Origin: Thiodiazotropha sp040791665
GTDB lineage: Bacteria > Pseudomonadota > Gammaproteobacteria > Chromatiales > Chromatiaceae
Length of the DNA stretch: 64,000 bases
Direction: 5' to 3'
Assembly (NCBI GenBank): GCA_040791665.1
Contig: JBFNNX010000016.1
Span: 372,001 to 436,000, forward strand
Shown here piece after piece: positions 17,895-26,599 of the stretch. Both the position numbers and the translations under genes were made by a program. The first letter of the stretch is position 1; each line of letters opens with the position of its first letter. Below the pieces are notes generated by a model. The model was not told the DNA's origin and did no database searches. It was given only the letters and a program-made list of their open reading frames with translations.

Positions 17895-18223
17895 AGGGCC
17901 TGCTAACACTGATCCAATCGGCTCTGTTTCACCTGAAAAAGTGCCAACGATGGCGAGGAGGGAAGTTTGGTAATACAAAAACAACCACGGGTAACGCAAA
18001 GTGGCGTTTTTTCAGGCGTACCCCAAGGGCGCTTCCTTCGGGGCGTACCCCAAGGGCACTTCCTTCGGGGCGCAATTCGAAGGGCTGAGTTTTGCGCAGT
18101 GTCCCATGTTCCTCCCAGCGGCGTTATCATTCGCTCACGGAGAGTGATGACACATCGATTACCCTGCCTTGCCGGACGAAAACAGTCCCGGCAGTATCGA
18201 TTGGATTAGCGTTAACAGGCCCT
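17895..18223. mobile_element. MITE-like block bounded by inverted repeat arms
   Basis: Left arm AGGGCCTGCTAACACTGATC starts at 17895 and continues to CCAATCG (17920). The right arm at 18198-18223 is its inverted copy, matching at 23 of 26 positions. The 329-bp interior has no gene. The arms are copies of the dispersed repeat seen elsewhere in the window. The layout (short, non-coding, terminal inverted repeats) fits a miniature inverted-repeat element. No clear target duplication could be defined. Confidence 0.45.
18015..18068. repeat. Two tandem 27-bp units
   Basis: GGCGTACCCCAAGGGCGCTT and its continuation (18015-18041) repeat at 18042-18068 with one base changed (G to A). A partial third copy, GGCGCAATTCGAAGGG, follows. 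Each unit is nearly self-complementary (CCCCAAGG against CCTTCGGGG) and can fold into a short hairpin. The array lies inside the repeat-bounded block. Confidence 0.75.
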
Positions 18224-18226
18224 GAT

Positions 18227-18883
18227 ATGACGTTGGCAATATTTGACCTAGACAATACCCTCTTGGCGGGGGATTCGGACTACCTCTGGGGTGAGTTCCT
18301 GGTGGAAAAGGGTATCGTGGACGGTGAGGCATATAAGCGGGAAAACGATCGTTTCTACCAAGAATACAAGGCTGGACGCCTGGATATCTTCGAGTTTCAG
18401 CGTTTCTCCCTGAGACCCCTGCGCGACAACGCGATGGAGGATCTGCTCGATTGGCGCAGAGAATTCCTCGAATCCAAAATCTCACCCATCATCAGCCCTC
18501 AATCCCGTCGATTGGTGGAAAAACACCGTGAGGCTGGGAATACGCTGCTCATCATTACCGCCACAAATGCATTCGTTACATCTCCAATCGCCCGACAGTT
18601 CGGTATCGACCACCTGATCGCCACCGAACCGGAACGACTGGACGGTCACTACACCGGTGAGGTGGAGGGAGAGCCCAGCTTCAAGGCGGGCAAGGTGAAC
18701 CGCCTCCGCGATTGGCTGCAGGAACATGAAGAGAATCTCCGGGGAAGCTGGTTCTACAGCGATTCACACAACGACCTTCCCCTTCTGGAGGCCGTGGAAC
18801 ACCCGGTAGCCGTGGACCCTGACGAAATCCTCTCAGGGATCGCCAGGGAGCGTAACTGGCAGATTCTACAATTACATGGTTGA
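18227..18883 (+). CDS. HAD-IB phosphatase (SerB-like)
   Basis: A 218-residue haloacid dehalogenase-type phosphatase. Motif I is DLDNTLLAGDS at residues 7-17, motif II the IITATN stretch, motif III the Lys in FKAGKVNRL, and motif IV YSDSHNDLPLLE. This subfamily (phosphoserine phosphatase-like) commonly sits next to rppH and ptsP in gammaproteobacteria; the substrate is not settled. The ATG is only three bases after a repeat arm (18198-18223) and no ribosome site is visible, and the TGA at 18881 lies in another arm, so the gene is bracketed by repeats. Confidence 0.85.
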   Translation: MTLAIFDLDNTLLAGDSDYLWGEFLVEKGIVDGEAYKRENDRFYQEYKAGRLDIFEFQRFSLRPLRDNAMEDLLDWRREFLESKISPIISPQSRRLVEKHREAGNTLLIITATNAFVTSPIARQFGIDHLIATEPERLDGHYTGEVEGEPSFKAGKVNRLRDWLQEHEENLRGSWFYSDSHNDLPLLEAVEHPVAVDPDEILSGIARERNWQILQLHG

Positions 18884-18902
18884 TTTGCGTAAACAGGCCC
18901 TA
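18881..18902 (-). repeat. Dispersed repeat, single diverged arm
   Basis: Read on the minus strand: TAGGGCCTGTTTACGCAAAT, matching the other arms at about 20 of 25 positions. It includes the TGA stop of the HAD gene. Confidence 0.55.
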
Positions 18903-18921
18903 GCAGGCCAGGAGATCCATT

Positions 18922-19143
18922 ATGGGAAACACCGCTTTTTTTGCCGTGTTGATCGTGCTCATTCTCGGCATTTTGTATGTCATGAAAAGCAGCGACAATC
19001 CCCCTGAAACGAATATCCACCAGACACCGAAAGAGTATATCGAGATGGTGGAAAAGAGAAAGGCGGAGAGACTTTCGACTGAAAGTCGCCAGAAACAGGA
19101 GCAACAGAGCCAGTCAGAGCAGGCGGCAGATACTCAACGTTGA
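18922..19143 (+). CDS. Small single-pass membrane protein
   Basis: A 73-residue protein with an N-terminal membrane helix (about residues 4-22, FFAVLIVLILGILYV) and a charged, Gln-rich cytoplasmic or periplasmic tail (about 45-73). CCAGGAGATC gives a good ribosome site before the ATG. No family recognised. Its 3' end overlaps the convergent gene at 19134 by ten bases. Confidence 0.65.
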   Translation: MGNTAFFAVLIVLILGILYVMKSSDNPPETNIHQTPKEYIEMVEKRKAERLSTESRQKQEQQSQSEQAADTQR

Positions 19144-19535
19144 CAAAAGGGGCGCTCATCCGGATTTTCCACGGCGGCGGCTATGGCATCCACAAACTCA
19201 CCCAACTCCCGGGGTGAAACCGCACCCAACAGGCGCCGCATCAGCTTGGGATCGATGACAGCCTGAACGACACGTCCATCCGCCAGTGTGACATTCACGC
19301 CGGCGGCATGCTGATGCGCATCTCCTTCCCTCTCCGCTACCGCGGCCTCATTGCCCTCCAACAGCTTGTCGTAATAGAGCTCGATCTTTAAATCCAACGC
19401 TTCATCCAGATCCTCCGGCAGGGCAATCAGCCATCCATCTTCTCCAACAGAGGTTTTCGGATCGAGACCCAACCGGCGCAGATAGTCGGCGAAATCGCGC
19501 CAAGCATCTTCATCGAACAGGATATATTCCAACAT
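19134..19535 (-). CDS. Conserved-type hypothetical protein
   Basis: A 133-residue acidic soluble protein starting MLEYILFDEDAWRDFADYL. A GGGAGGAG ribosome site precedes the ATG. The repeated Asp/Glu-rich and Leu-rich helices and the C-terminal VDAIAAAVENP stretch look like a genuine compact fold. I recall similar hypothetical proteins in gammaproteobacteria but cannot name a family. No function assigned. Confidence 0.7.
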   Translation of the reverse strand: MLEYILFDEDAWRDFADYLRRLGLDPKTSVGEDGWLIALPEDLDEALDLKIELYYDKLLEGNEAAVAEREGDAHQHAAGVNVTLADGRVVQAVIDPKLMRRLLGAVSPRELGEFVDAIAAAVENPDERPFCQR

Positions 19536-19605
19536 AACAATTGCTCCTCCCGTCCAGGCTCACGGTTTGAGCCTGTGACCAGGGTATTCTTAAGCTACTT
19601 GACTA

Positions 19606-19685
19606 TAGGGCCTGTTGACACTCATCCAATCAGCCCTGTTGCACCTGAGGGGCTGGGGCTATTGGATGAGTGTCAACAGAACCTA
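19606..19685. repeat. Dispersed repeat, inverted pair forming an 80-base hairpin
   Basis: Left arm TAGGGCCTGTTGACACTCAT plus CCAAT (19606-19630) pairs with the inverted arm at 19661-19685, matching at 23 of 25 positions, around a 30-base loop. It is the most compact complete copy in the window and lies 12 bases before the HIRAN gene, in its 5' leader. Confidence 0.8.
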
Positions 19686-19697
19686 GGAGTGTACCCC

Positions 19698-20096
19698 ATG
19701 AAGAACAATATTTTCCTAATCTCAATGCTGCAGATGGCGGGCTTGGCATCACGCTACCCGCGTCATCGCCTGACACGTCCTGCCCGGCGCAGAGTACTGC
19801 TTCAGGAATCGCCCTTGGCCGGCTTTCAATATCATCGTGCTGCGTCGATCTGGTCCTTTCTACGAGTCGGCGAACAGCTCCTTCTCAAGCGTGAACCCAG
19901 CAACCCCCATGACCGCTATGCAGTGGCCGTGTGGTTCAAAAATGAGCATCTGGGATACATACCACGGCGCGAGAACCGCACCCTTGCCAGGCTGTTGGAC
20001 CAGGGCGAACGGCTGGAGACAACCATCGTTCGTCTTCTTGAAGAGGAAAACCCATGGCGTAGAATCCGCTTTCGTGTCGAGTGGCTGCATTCATGA
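19698..20096 (+). CDS. Stand-alone HIRAN domain protein
   Basis: A 132-residue protein. The ATG at 19698 is preferred because a longer frame would read through the repeat at 19606-19685. Residues about 50-125 form a HIRAN domain: LRVGEQLLLKREPSNPHDRYAVAV and LGYIPRRENRTLARLLDQG (visible in two parts). HIRAN domains bind 3' DNA ends in eukaryotic HLTF, and stand-alone bacterial copies are of unknown role. The basic N-terminal 45 residues are not part of the domain. Confidence 0.75.
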   Translation: MKNNIFLISMLQMAGLASRYPRHRLTRPARRRVLLQESPLAGFQYHRAASIWSFLRVGEQLLLKREPSNPHDRYAVAVWFKNEHLGYIPRRENRTLARLLDQGERLETTIVRLLEEENPWRRIRFRVEWLHS

Positions 20097-20129
20097 CAGC
20101 GCTGAATGCGCTTCACCACACCGGTAAGG

Positions 20130-20142
20130 ATAAACGGCCCTA
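20130..20142 (-). repeat. Dispersed repeat, short core at the YceI stop
   Basis: TAGGGCCGTTTAT on the minus strand. Its TAG (20142-20140) is the stop codon of the YceI gene. Only the core remains. Confidence 0.4.
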
Positions 20143-20766
20143 ACGAACACGTAATCCGCCCGGCCTTCTCGAGCGGTTTTTCGATCTTTTACGTATGCCC
20201 TCGATACCGAGACTCAACTCCACCGTCTTGGCGGTTGAACCAAGATACTTGGTTATACCGAAATCTGCCAGGACAATGCGGGTCTTACCTGAAAATCCAC
20301 GCCGATAGCCACCCCAGGGATCGGTCCCGGCACCGACATGGTCCACTTCGATTTGCACTGGTCGGGTAACGCCCCTCAAGGTCAGATCACCGAGCAGCGT
20401 TGCCTTGCCCTCGCCATGCTCATTAAATGATTTACTGATGAACCTGGCCTCCGGATAGGCTGCAACATTCAGGAAATCCTCATCCCTGAGATGTTTGTCG
20501 CGTTCGGCATGATTGGAGTCGATACTCCGGGTATCTATCACGACATCGATCATTGCCGTTGACGGGTTGTTTTCGTCGTAACTGAATTCACCGGAGAAGC
20601 GATTGAATCGTCCAGTCAGCCAACTGAAACCGAGATGGCTGATTTTGAATTGGATGTAGGCGTGTCCACCTTCCGTATCGATAACATAATCCGATGCCGA
20701 AACCGATTGCGACAGACTAAAGACCAGGAACAAAATCAGTACCGGCTCGATAGGAATTTTGATCAT
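20140..20766 (-). CDS. YceI family periplasmic protein
   Basis: A 208-residue secreted protein (signal peptide to about VSA-SDY) with the YceI lipocalin-like barrel: YVIDTEGGHAYIQFKISHLG, then FNRFSGEFSYDENNP, RDKHLRDEDFL and the LTLRGVTRPV signature. The family binds isoprenoid or other lipid-like ligands. The ATG at 20766 has GGAG six bases upstream; a TTG 12 bases further up is less likely. The stop codon lies in a repeat core. Confidence 0.9.
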   Translation of the reverse strand: MIKIPIEPVLILFLVFSLSQSVSASDYVIDTEGGHAYIQFKISHLGFSWLTGRFNRFSGEFSYDENNPSTAMIDVVIDTRSIDSNHAERDKHLRDEDFLNVAAYPEARFISKSFNEHGEGKATLLGDLTLRGVTRPVQIEVDHVGAGTDPWGGYRRGFSGKTRIVLADFGITKYLGSTAKTVELSLGIEGIRKRSKNRSRRPGGLRVR

Positions 20767-21208
20767 ATCCTGCTCCAAAATGTTTTATATGTCCGCTGTA
20801 ATAAAAATAGCTGATTGGCGATGATTTTATTCGAACGTCATTCAGTTAATTTATAGTCATGGAGACCATAAGAAATCCAAATATAAATACAGATAATAAA
20901 CAACATTTAATTCCCAAAAATAAGGCAAAAATAAAGATTTTTTAGAATTGACTCTCATAGTCGACTTCGACCAGTTCTCACTTCTCGCATAGCCGCCCTC
21001 AATGTACGAAAAAGGCAAGCGTATCAGGTGTTATTCCGTGGAATTTTTACAAATTTAATTTCATATTTTCGAGCTCTTTCACACTGCGGAGTGCCACTAC
21101 AAAATGTGTGAAATTCGTCCTCTAAAACTGTGACCTCGTGAATGAATAAAAGCAGGTGTTGACCGCCATAGTGAACAACCAAAGGATTTCGCATATTGAG
21201 GTTGTACA
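20767..21208. other. A+T-rich spacer
   Basis: About 440 bases between the divergent YceI and Ig-repeat genes, with A/T-rich runs at about 20860-20945. I saw no gene, repeat arm or clear promoter. The low G+C against the neighbours hints at horizontally acquired DNA. Confidence 0.6.
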
Positions 21209-22993
21209 ATGAAAGCTCTACATACCCTGCTACCACTTGTTCTTCTCCCCACACTTTTCCTGACCGAGATGAGCCAACTGCAAGCCGGAACTGTCTCTGA
21301 AGAGGGTTATGTCGAACCGGCTGAATCATTCAGTTTCGACAAAGCCGTATGGAGGAAAAGAAAAGACCTGCTGGTTCTCATAGGCAGTGGAACACCAGGC
21401 GCAAAGGTAGACGCTTTCATCGCCGGCACAGATCTTTATCTGGGTAGCAAAACCGTCAACAAACGGGGCTACTGGAGATTAAAGTTCTATAATCCGGCCA
21501 ACATACCCTGTGGCGTGCGTGCCGAATATGGATCGCTTGTTCAGGAAAGAACCGTTGTTCGGGCACCGGCAGACTGCGTCAGCGGCTCGGAGCCACCCAC
21601 CGAGAACAGGCCTCCCGTAATCAGCGGCACACCGCAGACCCAGATTACCGAGGGCCAAACCTACCGCTTTACCCCCAGCGCGAATGATGCCGATGGCGAC
21701 GTTTTGACCTTCTCCATCGCCAACCGACCCAACTGGGCGAATTTCAACACATCCACAGGCCAACTGAGCGGCACACCCGATCAAAACGCCGCCGGTACCA
21801 CCAACAATATCGTGATAAGTGTCTCCGACGGTTCCGCAAGTGCATCCCTCGATGCCTTCAGTATCACTGTCGACGACAGCAACCAAGCACCCACAATCAG
21901 TGGCACACCGGCCACCACGGTCGCAGAGGGCAACGGCTATCGGTTTGCGCCTCAGGCACATGATGCCGATGGCGACAGCCTGACCTTCTCCATCGACAAC
22001 AGACCCGACTGGGCCAGCTTCAACACCTCAACCGGGGTCCTCAGCGGCACACCTGGCTATGGTTCCGCAGGCACTACCGAGCATATTGTCATCAGCGTCT
22101 CAGACGGCAATGCTGCCGCATCCCTGAATGCCTTCAACATCACTGTCAGCGACACCAATCGCGCCCCCAGCATCAGCGGCACACCCGTCACCACCATTGA
22201 AGAGGGCGATGGTTACAGCTTCACACCGGCCGCCAGCGATCCCGATGGCGATGCACTGACATTCTCAATCAGCAATCGGCCATATTGGGCGGCGTTCAAC
22301 CCCAACAGCGGACGCCTCAGCGGCATACCTGATTCCGAATCCGCCGGTACATACCAGAATATCGTCATCACTGTATCCGACGGCAATGACAGTGTAAGCC
22401 TCGATGGATTCACCATCACCATCAACGATGTAGCAGACCCGAACAATGCCCCCGTCATCAGCGGCACGGCCGAATCCAGTGTCATCGCCGGAAACGAATA
22501 CAGGTTTGCACCCGATGCTTCCGATGCGGACAACGATGAGCTGAGCTTCAGCGCTTCCAACCTGCCGACATGGGCCAGCCTCAACACCCAAACCGGTGTA
22601 CTGAGCGGCACGCCAAGCAGTGAGGATATCGGACGCTACGACGCTATCGTCATCACGGTAACGGATGGAACCGACAGCGCATCTCTGAGCCCACTGAGCA
22701 TCGAGGTATTGGAACCGGAACCCACCGTAGGCAGCGTATCGCTGGCATGGGTCCCACCTTCAACTCGTACTGACGGCACCGCACTCGATATGAGCGAAAT
22801 CGCCGGCTACAAGATCTATATGGGAACAAGCGCAGACAACCTGCAACAGGTCATGGATCTGGCAGACTGCACCATCCAAGACTATGTTTTCGACGATCTC
22901 GAAATCGGCGACTACTACTTCGCAGTCACCACTTACGATACCGAAGGCAATGAGAGCGAATTTTCCAACATCGCCATGAAACACACCATGTGA
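21209..22993 (+). CDS. Secreted protein with four Ig-like (He_PIG) repeats and Fn3
   Basis: A 594-residue exported protein: signal peptide (cleavage near LQA-GTV), a region of about 100 residues with two Cys, then four tandem putative-Ig/cadherin-like repeats of about 93 residues, each with DADGD, a W in the NRPDWASF-like segment, LSGTP and ISVSDG/TVTDG, and a C-terminal fibronectin type III domain (about 505-594). Such proteins act in adhesion or carbohydrate and calcium binding at the surface. No cell-wall sorting signal is visible. Confidence 0.8.
   Translation: MKALHTLLPLVLLPTLFLTEMSQLQAGTVSEEGYVEPAESFSFDKAVWRKRKDLLVLIGSGTPGAKVDAFIAGTDLYLGSKTVNKRGYWRLKFYNPANIPCGVRAEYGSLVQERTVVRAPADCVSGSEPPTENRPPVISGTPQTQITEGQTYRFTPSANDADGDVLTFSIANRPNWANFNTSTGQLSGTPDQNAAGTTNNIVISVSDGSASASLDAFSITVDDSNQAPTISGTPATTVAEGNGYRFAPQAHDADGDSLTFSIDNRPDWASFNTSTGVLSGTPGYGSAGTTEHIVISVSDGNAAASLNAFNITVSDTNRAPSISGTPVTTIEEGDGYSFTPAASDPDGDALTFSISNRPYWAAFNPNSGRLSGIPDSESAGTYQNIVITVSDGNDSVSLDGFTITINDVADPNNAPVISGTAESSVIAGNEYRFAPDASDADNDELSFSASNLPTWASLNTQTGVLSGTPSSEDIGRYDAIVITVTDGTDSASLSPLSIEVLEPEPTVGSVSLAWVPPSTRTDGTALDMSEIAGYKIYMGTSADNLQQVMDLADCTIQDYVFDDLEIGDYYFAVTTYDTEGNESEFSNIAMKHTM
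21600..22718 (+). repeat. Tandem Ig-like coding repeats
   Basis: Four in-frame units of about 280 bases, starting near 21604, 21883, 22162 and 22444. Units 1-3 are closest to each other; unit 4 is the most diverged and is preceded by a short linker (ADPNN). Confidence 0.8.
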
Positions 22994-23320
22994 TCGGTGA
23001 CCGGAGCAGCTAACTGGATATAGCTTCAATCAGATAGTCGATTGGTTGGCTATACCACGCACCGGATTCTAGGGATTACCATCCTTAGGTCCGGTGCACT
23101 CTTTTTTACCTTTCGAAATGATCGAGAGAGATTATGTTATTGTAACCGAATATCATTGTATCTCTGAACTGAGATCATAGATCTTGGTCGTAGGACAATC
23201 ATTCGTCGATATCTGAAAGATGCCGGTGATGCGTGAGACAAATCACCTGACCGAGTTTTGCCACCTCGATCAATAATTTGAAGCCTAAAAGTCGCAGTAT
23301 CATCATAATAGCCGTGGCGA
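22994..23320. other. Spacer between convergent Ig-repeat and OmpA-like genes
   Basis: About 330 bases with the strong terminator at 23059-23106. Open frames here have no support. Confidence 0.6.
23059..23106 (+). terminator. Rho-independent terminator
   Basis: GCACCGGA (23059-23066) pairs with TCCGGTGC (23090-23097), and inside it CTAGGGAT pairs with ATCCTTAG around a TACC loop, followed by ACTCTTTTTT. It ends the Ig-repeat gene transcript. Confidence 0.8.
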
Positions 23321-24256
23321 TCAGCGCTCGACAAGCTCGACACGCCGGTTGAGCGCACGGCCCTTTTCGCTGCTGTTGCTAGCCACCGGCGCGTACATAC
23401 CCGCGCCAAAGGCATGGAGTCGTCCCGCATCGATCCCATAACCGTTGACAAGGGCATTGATGACTTCCTGCGCCCTGCGTTTAGATAACGCGACGTTGTA
23501 TACCAACTCACCCGCATTATCCGTGTGGCCGACGACCAGAATTTTCAGATCCGCATTTTCGTGAAGCAATCTGCTGACCTCATCCAGGGTAGGTTTCGAT
23601 GCCGGTTTCAGGTCCGCTTTGTTGGTGTCGAAATAGACTCCGTACAGGGTGGTGTGACCTTCCTGCAGGATATCTTCCCGTAGCTGTTCCGCACTGATCG
23701 TTACCAGGCCGTCCTCGAGTAGCTCGGCTTCGATCACGTCCAGAAACGTGGCAACCTTATCAGTGCTCCACCAGTCACAGACGAGCAACGAGACATACAT
23801 GTCACCCGCATCGCGAACGAGGTGTGCAGCTTTGTAGCGGCAGTCGTCACCAAGCACACCGGGGCCTTCGAATTTGCCGAGCGTCTGCTTGATTCCCACT
23901 CCGCACTGCTGCTGCTTGCACTCGTACAGATCGGTATATCCTGCTTCTTGGAGTGCCATCCCATAGCTGCGAAATACCTGTGCCGGACTGTTCCCGGACC
24001 CGGACGTATACCTGATTTCCGTAACCTTTCCCTCAACTTCACGCTTCGTGGAGTATTCAGGTCCGGTTGGTAACGTAAACTCATCGAAGTCCCTGAACCG
24101 GTATTCCATGATGGATGATCCGGGAAAACGTGAGATCAGGGGATGATCCGCACTGTCTTTGACATCTGCAGCCGACGCGGTTGTTTCTACGGCAAGGACA
24201 CAAACGGCAATAAGCATGCACGAGACTGCTCTTTCGATTAGATTGGATAGTTGCAT
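23321..24256 (-). CDS. OmpA-family protein with DUF4892-like N-terminal domain
   Basis: A 311-residue protein. The ATG at 24256 follows AAGGAGC by eight bases, so it is preferred to a start 25 codons upstream. A signal peptide (cleavage near ASA-ADV) leads into a domain resembling DUF4892 (DHPLISRFPGSSI, FRDFDEFTLP; about 30-190), then an OmpA peptidoglycan-binding domain (about 205-311) with VYFDTNKADLK, GHTDNAG, LSKRRAQEV and NRRVELV. It probably tethers the outer membrane or envelope to peptidoglycan. Confidence 0.85.
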   Translation of the reverse strand: MQLSNLIERAVSCMLIAVCVLAVETTASAADVKDSADHPLISRFPGSSIMEYRFRDFDEFTLPTGPEYSTKREVEGKVTEIRYTSGSGNSPAQVFRSYGMALQEAGYTDLYECKQQQCGVGIKQTLGKFEGPGVLGDDCRYKAAHLVRDAGDMYVSLLVCDWWSTDKVATFLDVIEAELLEDGLVTISAEQLREDILQEGHTTLYGVYFDTNKADLKPASKPTLDEVSRLLHENADLKILVVGHTDNAGELVYNVALSKRRAQEVINALVNGYGIDAGRLHAFGAGMYAPVASNSSEKGRALNRRVELVER

Positions 24257-24685
24257 GACCAGTCGCTCCTTTTGATGTGAATTTTCGAGTGCTGTTGTTC
24301 CCGTCACGGTGCACATCGGCAGCGCATCCATGCCGATCAGAAGTATTTGAGACGGCGCTCTGGTTAAATTTCTCGTGCGTTACCATGGGACCACAAATCC
24401 GCTTTGAATTACAAACTTACAATCTAGGACCTGTCTGAGGATACCCCGCATGGGATGATTTTGAGACATGAGTTAAAGCACATTTGATTATAGATCAGTT
24501 GATATTACTCATTGAAACATCACTTGCTAGATGAGTTGAAGGTAATATTCCACAAATTAAGTGTAAACAGTCTGCCTATGCCACAATAAAAATAACAATT
24601 AAACTACAAATATGGATTATTGTTTTTTATACAGCTGATACTTTATTGAAAGAACAAATATAAGAGATAGTCACTCAATGAGGAG
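24257..24685. other. A+T-rich spacer with a diverged repeat core
   Basis: About 430 bases between divergent genes. TAGGACCTGTCTGAGG at about 24426 resembles the dispersed repeat core weakly. The second half (24530-24665) is strongly A+T-rich. No gene seen. Confidence 0.5.
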
Positions 24686-25384
24686 ATGACCATAAAATTC
24701 ATTGTGGCAACTCGCAGGGGCAGACTTAACGTAAGAAGCGGTCCTGGATTGAATTATTCTGTGATATCCAAACTGAATAAGGGATCTATCGTACAAGTCA
24801 GCGAAACGCGCCAGAGATGGAGTCGGTTGGCTACTGGTGGGTGGGTCTCGGAACAATATTTGAGAGCGTACTCATCATCAGGTACGGCCTCACCACCAGC
24901 AGCAGAAACAACATCCGTCTCATCAAATGAACTCTTTTTCGCTGAGCATAAGCTCAAATCTTATATCCGCTGGCGCAATCCTCCTCAGATTCAAGCAGGA
25001 ATGGGTGGAATCTTTCCAGGTGAAAGTGACTATGGCCGAGTAATCTATCCTTACTTAAACTGGTTAACCGCATACTCCATAACCGTGGAAGCATTTTTAA
25101 GTGGAGAGCCAAAATTTCGTGCCATACAGGCTTGGTCATCATATTTGCGCAGACAGAGTCTACTCAGTGAAAGTGGTGGCCAAAACGGCGTACTGAAAGC
25201 CAACAACGTCTGGAGCCAGATTCCTAATCGTGTGCGTGAAGTGATAGTCAACGATTACGATGATACGGGTGACATCTACTATCGTGTGACGACCGACCTC
25301 AGAAGCTATAGACGCTCTGAGGTTAGACGCCTTAATGCACCACGAGACTATGGTTTACTGGATGACATATTAGGGGTTAGGTAG
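24686..25384 (+). CDS. Bacterial SH3 domain protein
   Basis: A 232-residue protein with an N-terminal SH3b domain (about residues 10-62: GRLNVRSGPGLNYSVISKL, then WVSEQYL), a Ser/Ala/Pro linker, and a C-terminal region of about 150 residues that I do not recognise. No signal peptide is visible, which is unusual for SH3b proteins. GAGGAG lies just before the ATG at tight spacing. It stands alone in A+T-rich DNA, which hints at acquisition. Confidence 0.65.
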   Translation: MTIKFIVATRRGRLNVRSGPGLNYSVISKLNKGSIVQVSETRQRWSRLATGGWVSEQYLRAYSSSGTASPPAAETTSVSSNELFFAEHKLKSYIRWRNPPQIQAGMGGIFPGESDYGRVIYPYLNWLTAYSITVEAFLSGEPKFRAIQAWSSYLRRQSLLSESGGQNGVLKANNVWSQIPNRVREVIVNDYDDTGDIYYRVTTDLRSYRRSEVRRLNAPRDYGLLDDILGVR

Positions 25385-25524
25385 AGAGAAACGTAACACG
25401 TATCTACGCTACATATAAAGAGCGCTCATTAATCCGGGCAGAGTCAGACAATCAACTGCAGGTAGTGAATTAGGTTTAGGAATCACTGGAAGTATAGTTT
25501 TTTACGAAATGAAACAACTTGTGT

Positions 25525-25557
25525 TAGGGCCTGTTTACACTAATCCAATCGGCCCTA
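25525..25557 (+). repeat. Dispersed repeat, forward copy
   Basis: TAGGGCCTGTTTACACTAAT followed by CCAATCGGCCCTA. The two ends (TAGGGCC and GGCCCTA) are themselves inverted. It is downstream of the SH3 gene and faces the NHL gene. Confidence 0.8.
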
Positions 25558-25641
25558 GGGTGCCCACTGACACTCACATCGCCGTAGACTTGGCCGCCTG
25601 CCCGGATCGCCCCCGTACCGGCAAGCATGGGTAATCTGATT

Positions 25642-26520
25642 TTACGGTGATCGGTTTAAGCGGTAACGGACTATCCGGTTGTTGCCGGAATCAGACAACC
25701 ACAGATCCATCCCGCGCACTTCGACACCTTCTGGTGTCGTAAACTTTCCTCGGCCGCGCCCGGGGCGACCGTCGCCAAGTACGAGTGGCATGCTTCCGTT
25801 CGGCGTAACGAACTTGATCTGGTGGTTATTCTTGTCCGCGGCGATAAGCGTACCGTCCGTAAGCAGGTCCAAATAACGTACGCCGTCGAAACCGTACGTC
25901 TCACGTGACAGCTCTCGCTTGATCGCCAGATCCGGACATAGCAGTAGCACGCGATCGTTATCGGCGTCCGCGAGCCAGATGTCTTCTCCATCAACCGCAA
26001 GCTCTAGGTCGTGCGGTGCCGACAACCCTTTGAGCTCCATGACGACCTCTCCATTCTCATAGGCAACCACGTTATTCGACCACGCACCCGCCACGTAAAT
26101 GCGACCGTTCGGATGTTTGAGCACGCCTTCGGGACCCCGGATGCGTTCATTCAACTCGCCAACCAATTCCGCGTGCATTGCATCGATTGTGTAGATGGTT
26201 ACACGACTGTTATGAGTGTCGGCAACGTATGCGTGTCCCGCCGAATCAATGTCGATATCATGAGTGCCCGACTGGTGATCGGAACCGAAAGAGCCGATTA
26301 CTTTCAGAGAGTCCGGATCGAGTATCGCTATCCGGTTGTTACCAACATCCGACACGAACAGGTAACGGCCATCCGGCGACAGCTTGAGATCGTGGGGGTT
26401 TGAAAGCTCCGCTGGGCCGGCACGCACGAATGTGGCGGTAACACCCGCATGCAGTGGCGCGGTGGTCAGCAAGAACATTAAAAGCATACAAGTTTTAATG
26501 TTTAACATTGAAAATAACAT
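25642..26520 (-). CDS. Secreted NHL-repeat beta-propeller protein
   Basis: About 292 residues with a signal peptide (LLMFLLTTAPLHA) and five to six NHL-type blades, each with patterns such as LKLSPDGRYLFVSDVGNNRI, HAYVADTHNSRVTIY and LWLSDSGNNRIVRY. NHL propellers bind proteins or ligands; no catalytic residues are evident. The start is uncertain: I use the ATG at 26520 because longer versions would overlap the divergent gene at 26600. No strong ribosome site is visible. Confidence 0.7.
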   Translation of the reverse strand: MLFSMLNIKTCMLLMFLLTTAPLHAGVTATFVRAGPAELSNPHDLKLSPDGRYLFVSDVGNNRIAILDPDSLKVIGSFGSDHQSGTHDIDIDSAGHAYVADTHNSRVTIYTIDAMHAELVGELNERIRGPEGVLKHPNGRIYVAGAWSNNVVAYENGEVVMELKGLSAPHDLELAVDGEDIWLADADNDRVLLLCPDLAIKRELSRETYGFDGVRYLDLLTDGTLIAADKNNHQIKFVTPNGSMPLVLGDGRPGRGRGKFTTPEGVEVRGMDLWLSDSGNNRIVRYRLNRSP

Positions 26521-26599
26521 TTGTTTGATGTTGGAATAGGCATGTTGCAAGTATAGATTTGTAAGGCATGGGTTCCAAACACAGAACCTCAGAATATTC

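Larger units (their letters stand above)
17732..18226. other. Repeat-filled spacer between rppH and the HAD gene
   Basis: About 490 bases between divergent genes. Most of it is the repeat-bounded block 17895-18223. Open frames of 80-100 codons cross it, but they are made of the repeated units (for example the recurring Arg-Gly-Val-Pro-Gln-Gly type residues) and look like artefacts. No ribosome sites or protein families were seen. Confidence 0.6.

Noticed and set aside
17786..18209. Open frames of 80-100 codons in the rppH-HAD spacer
   Set aside because: They are built from the 27-bp tandem units and repeat arms, have no ribosome site and code for low-complexity Arg/Gly/Pro sequence.
21024..21329. 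A 101-codon minus-strand frame before the Ig-repeat gene
   Set aside because: Overlaps the signal peptide region of a well-supported gene and has no family resemblance.
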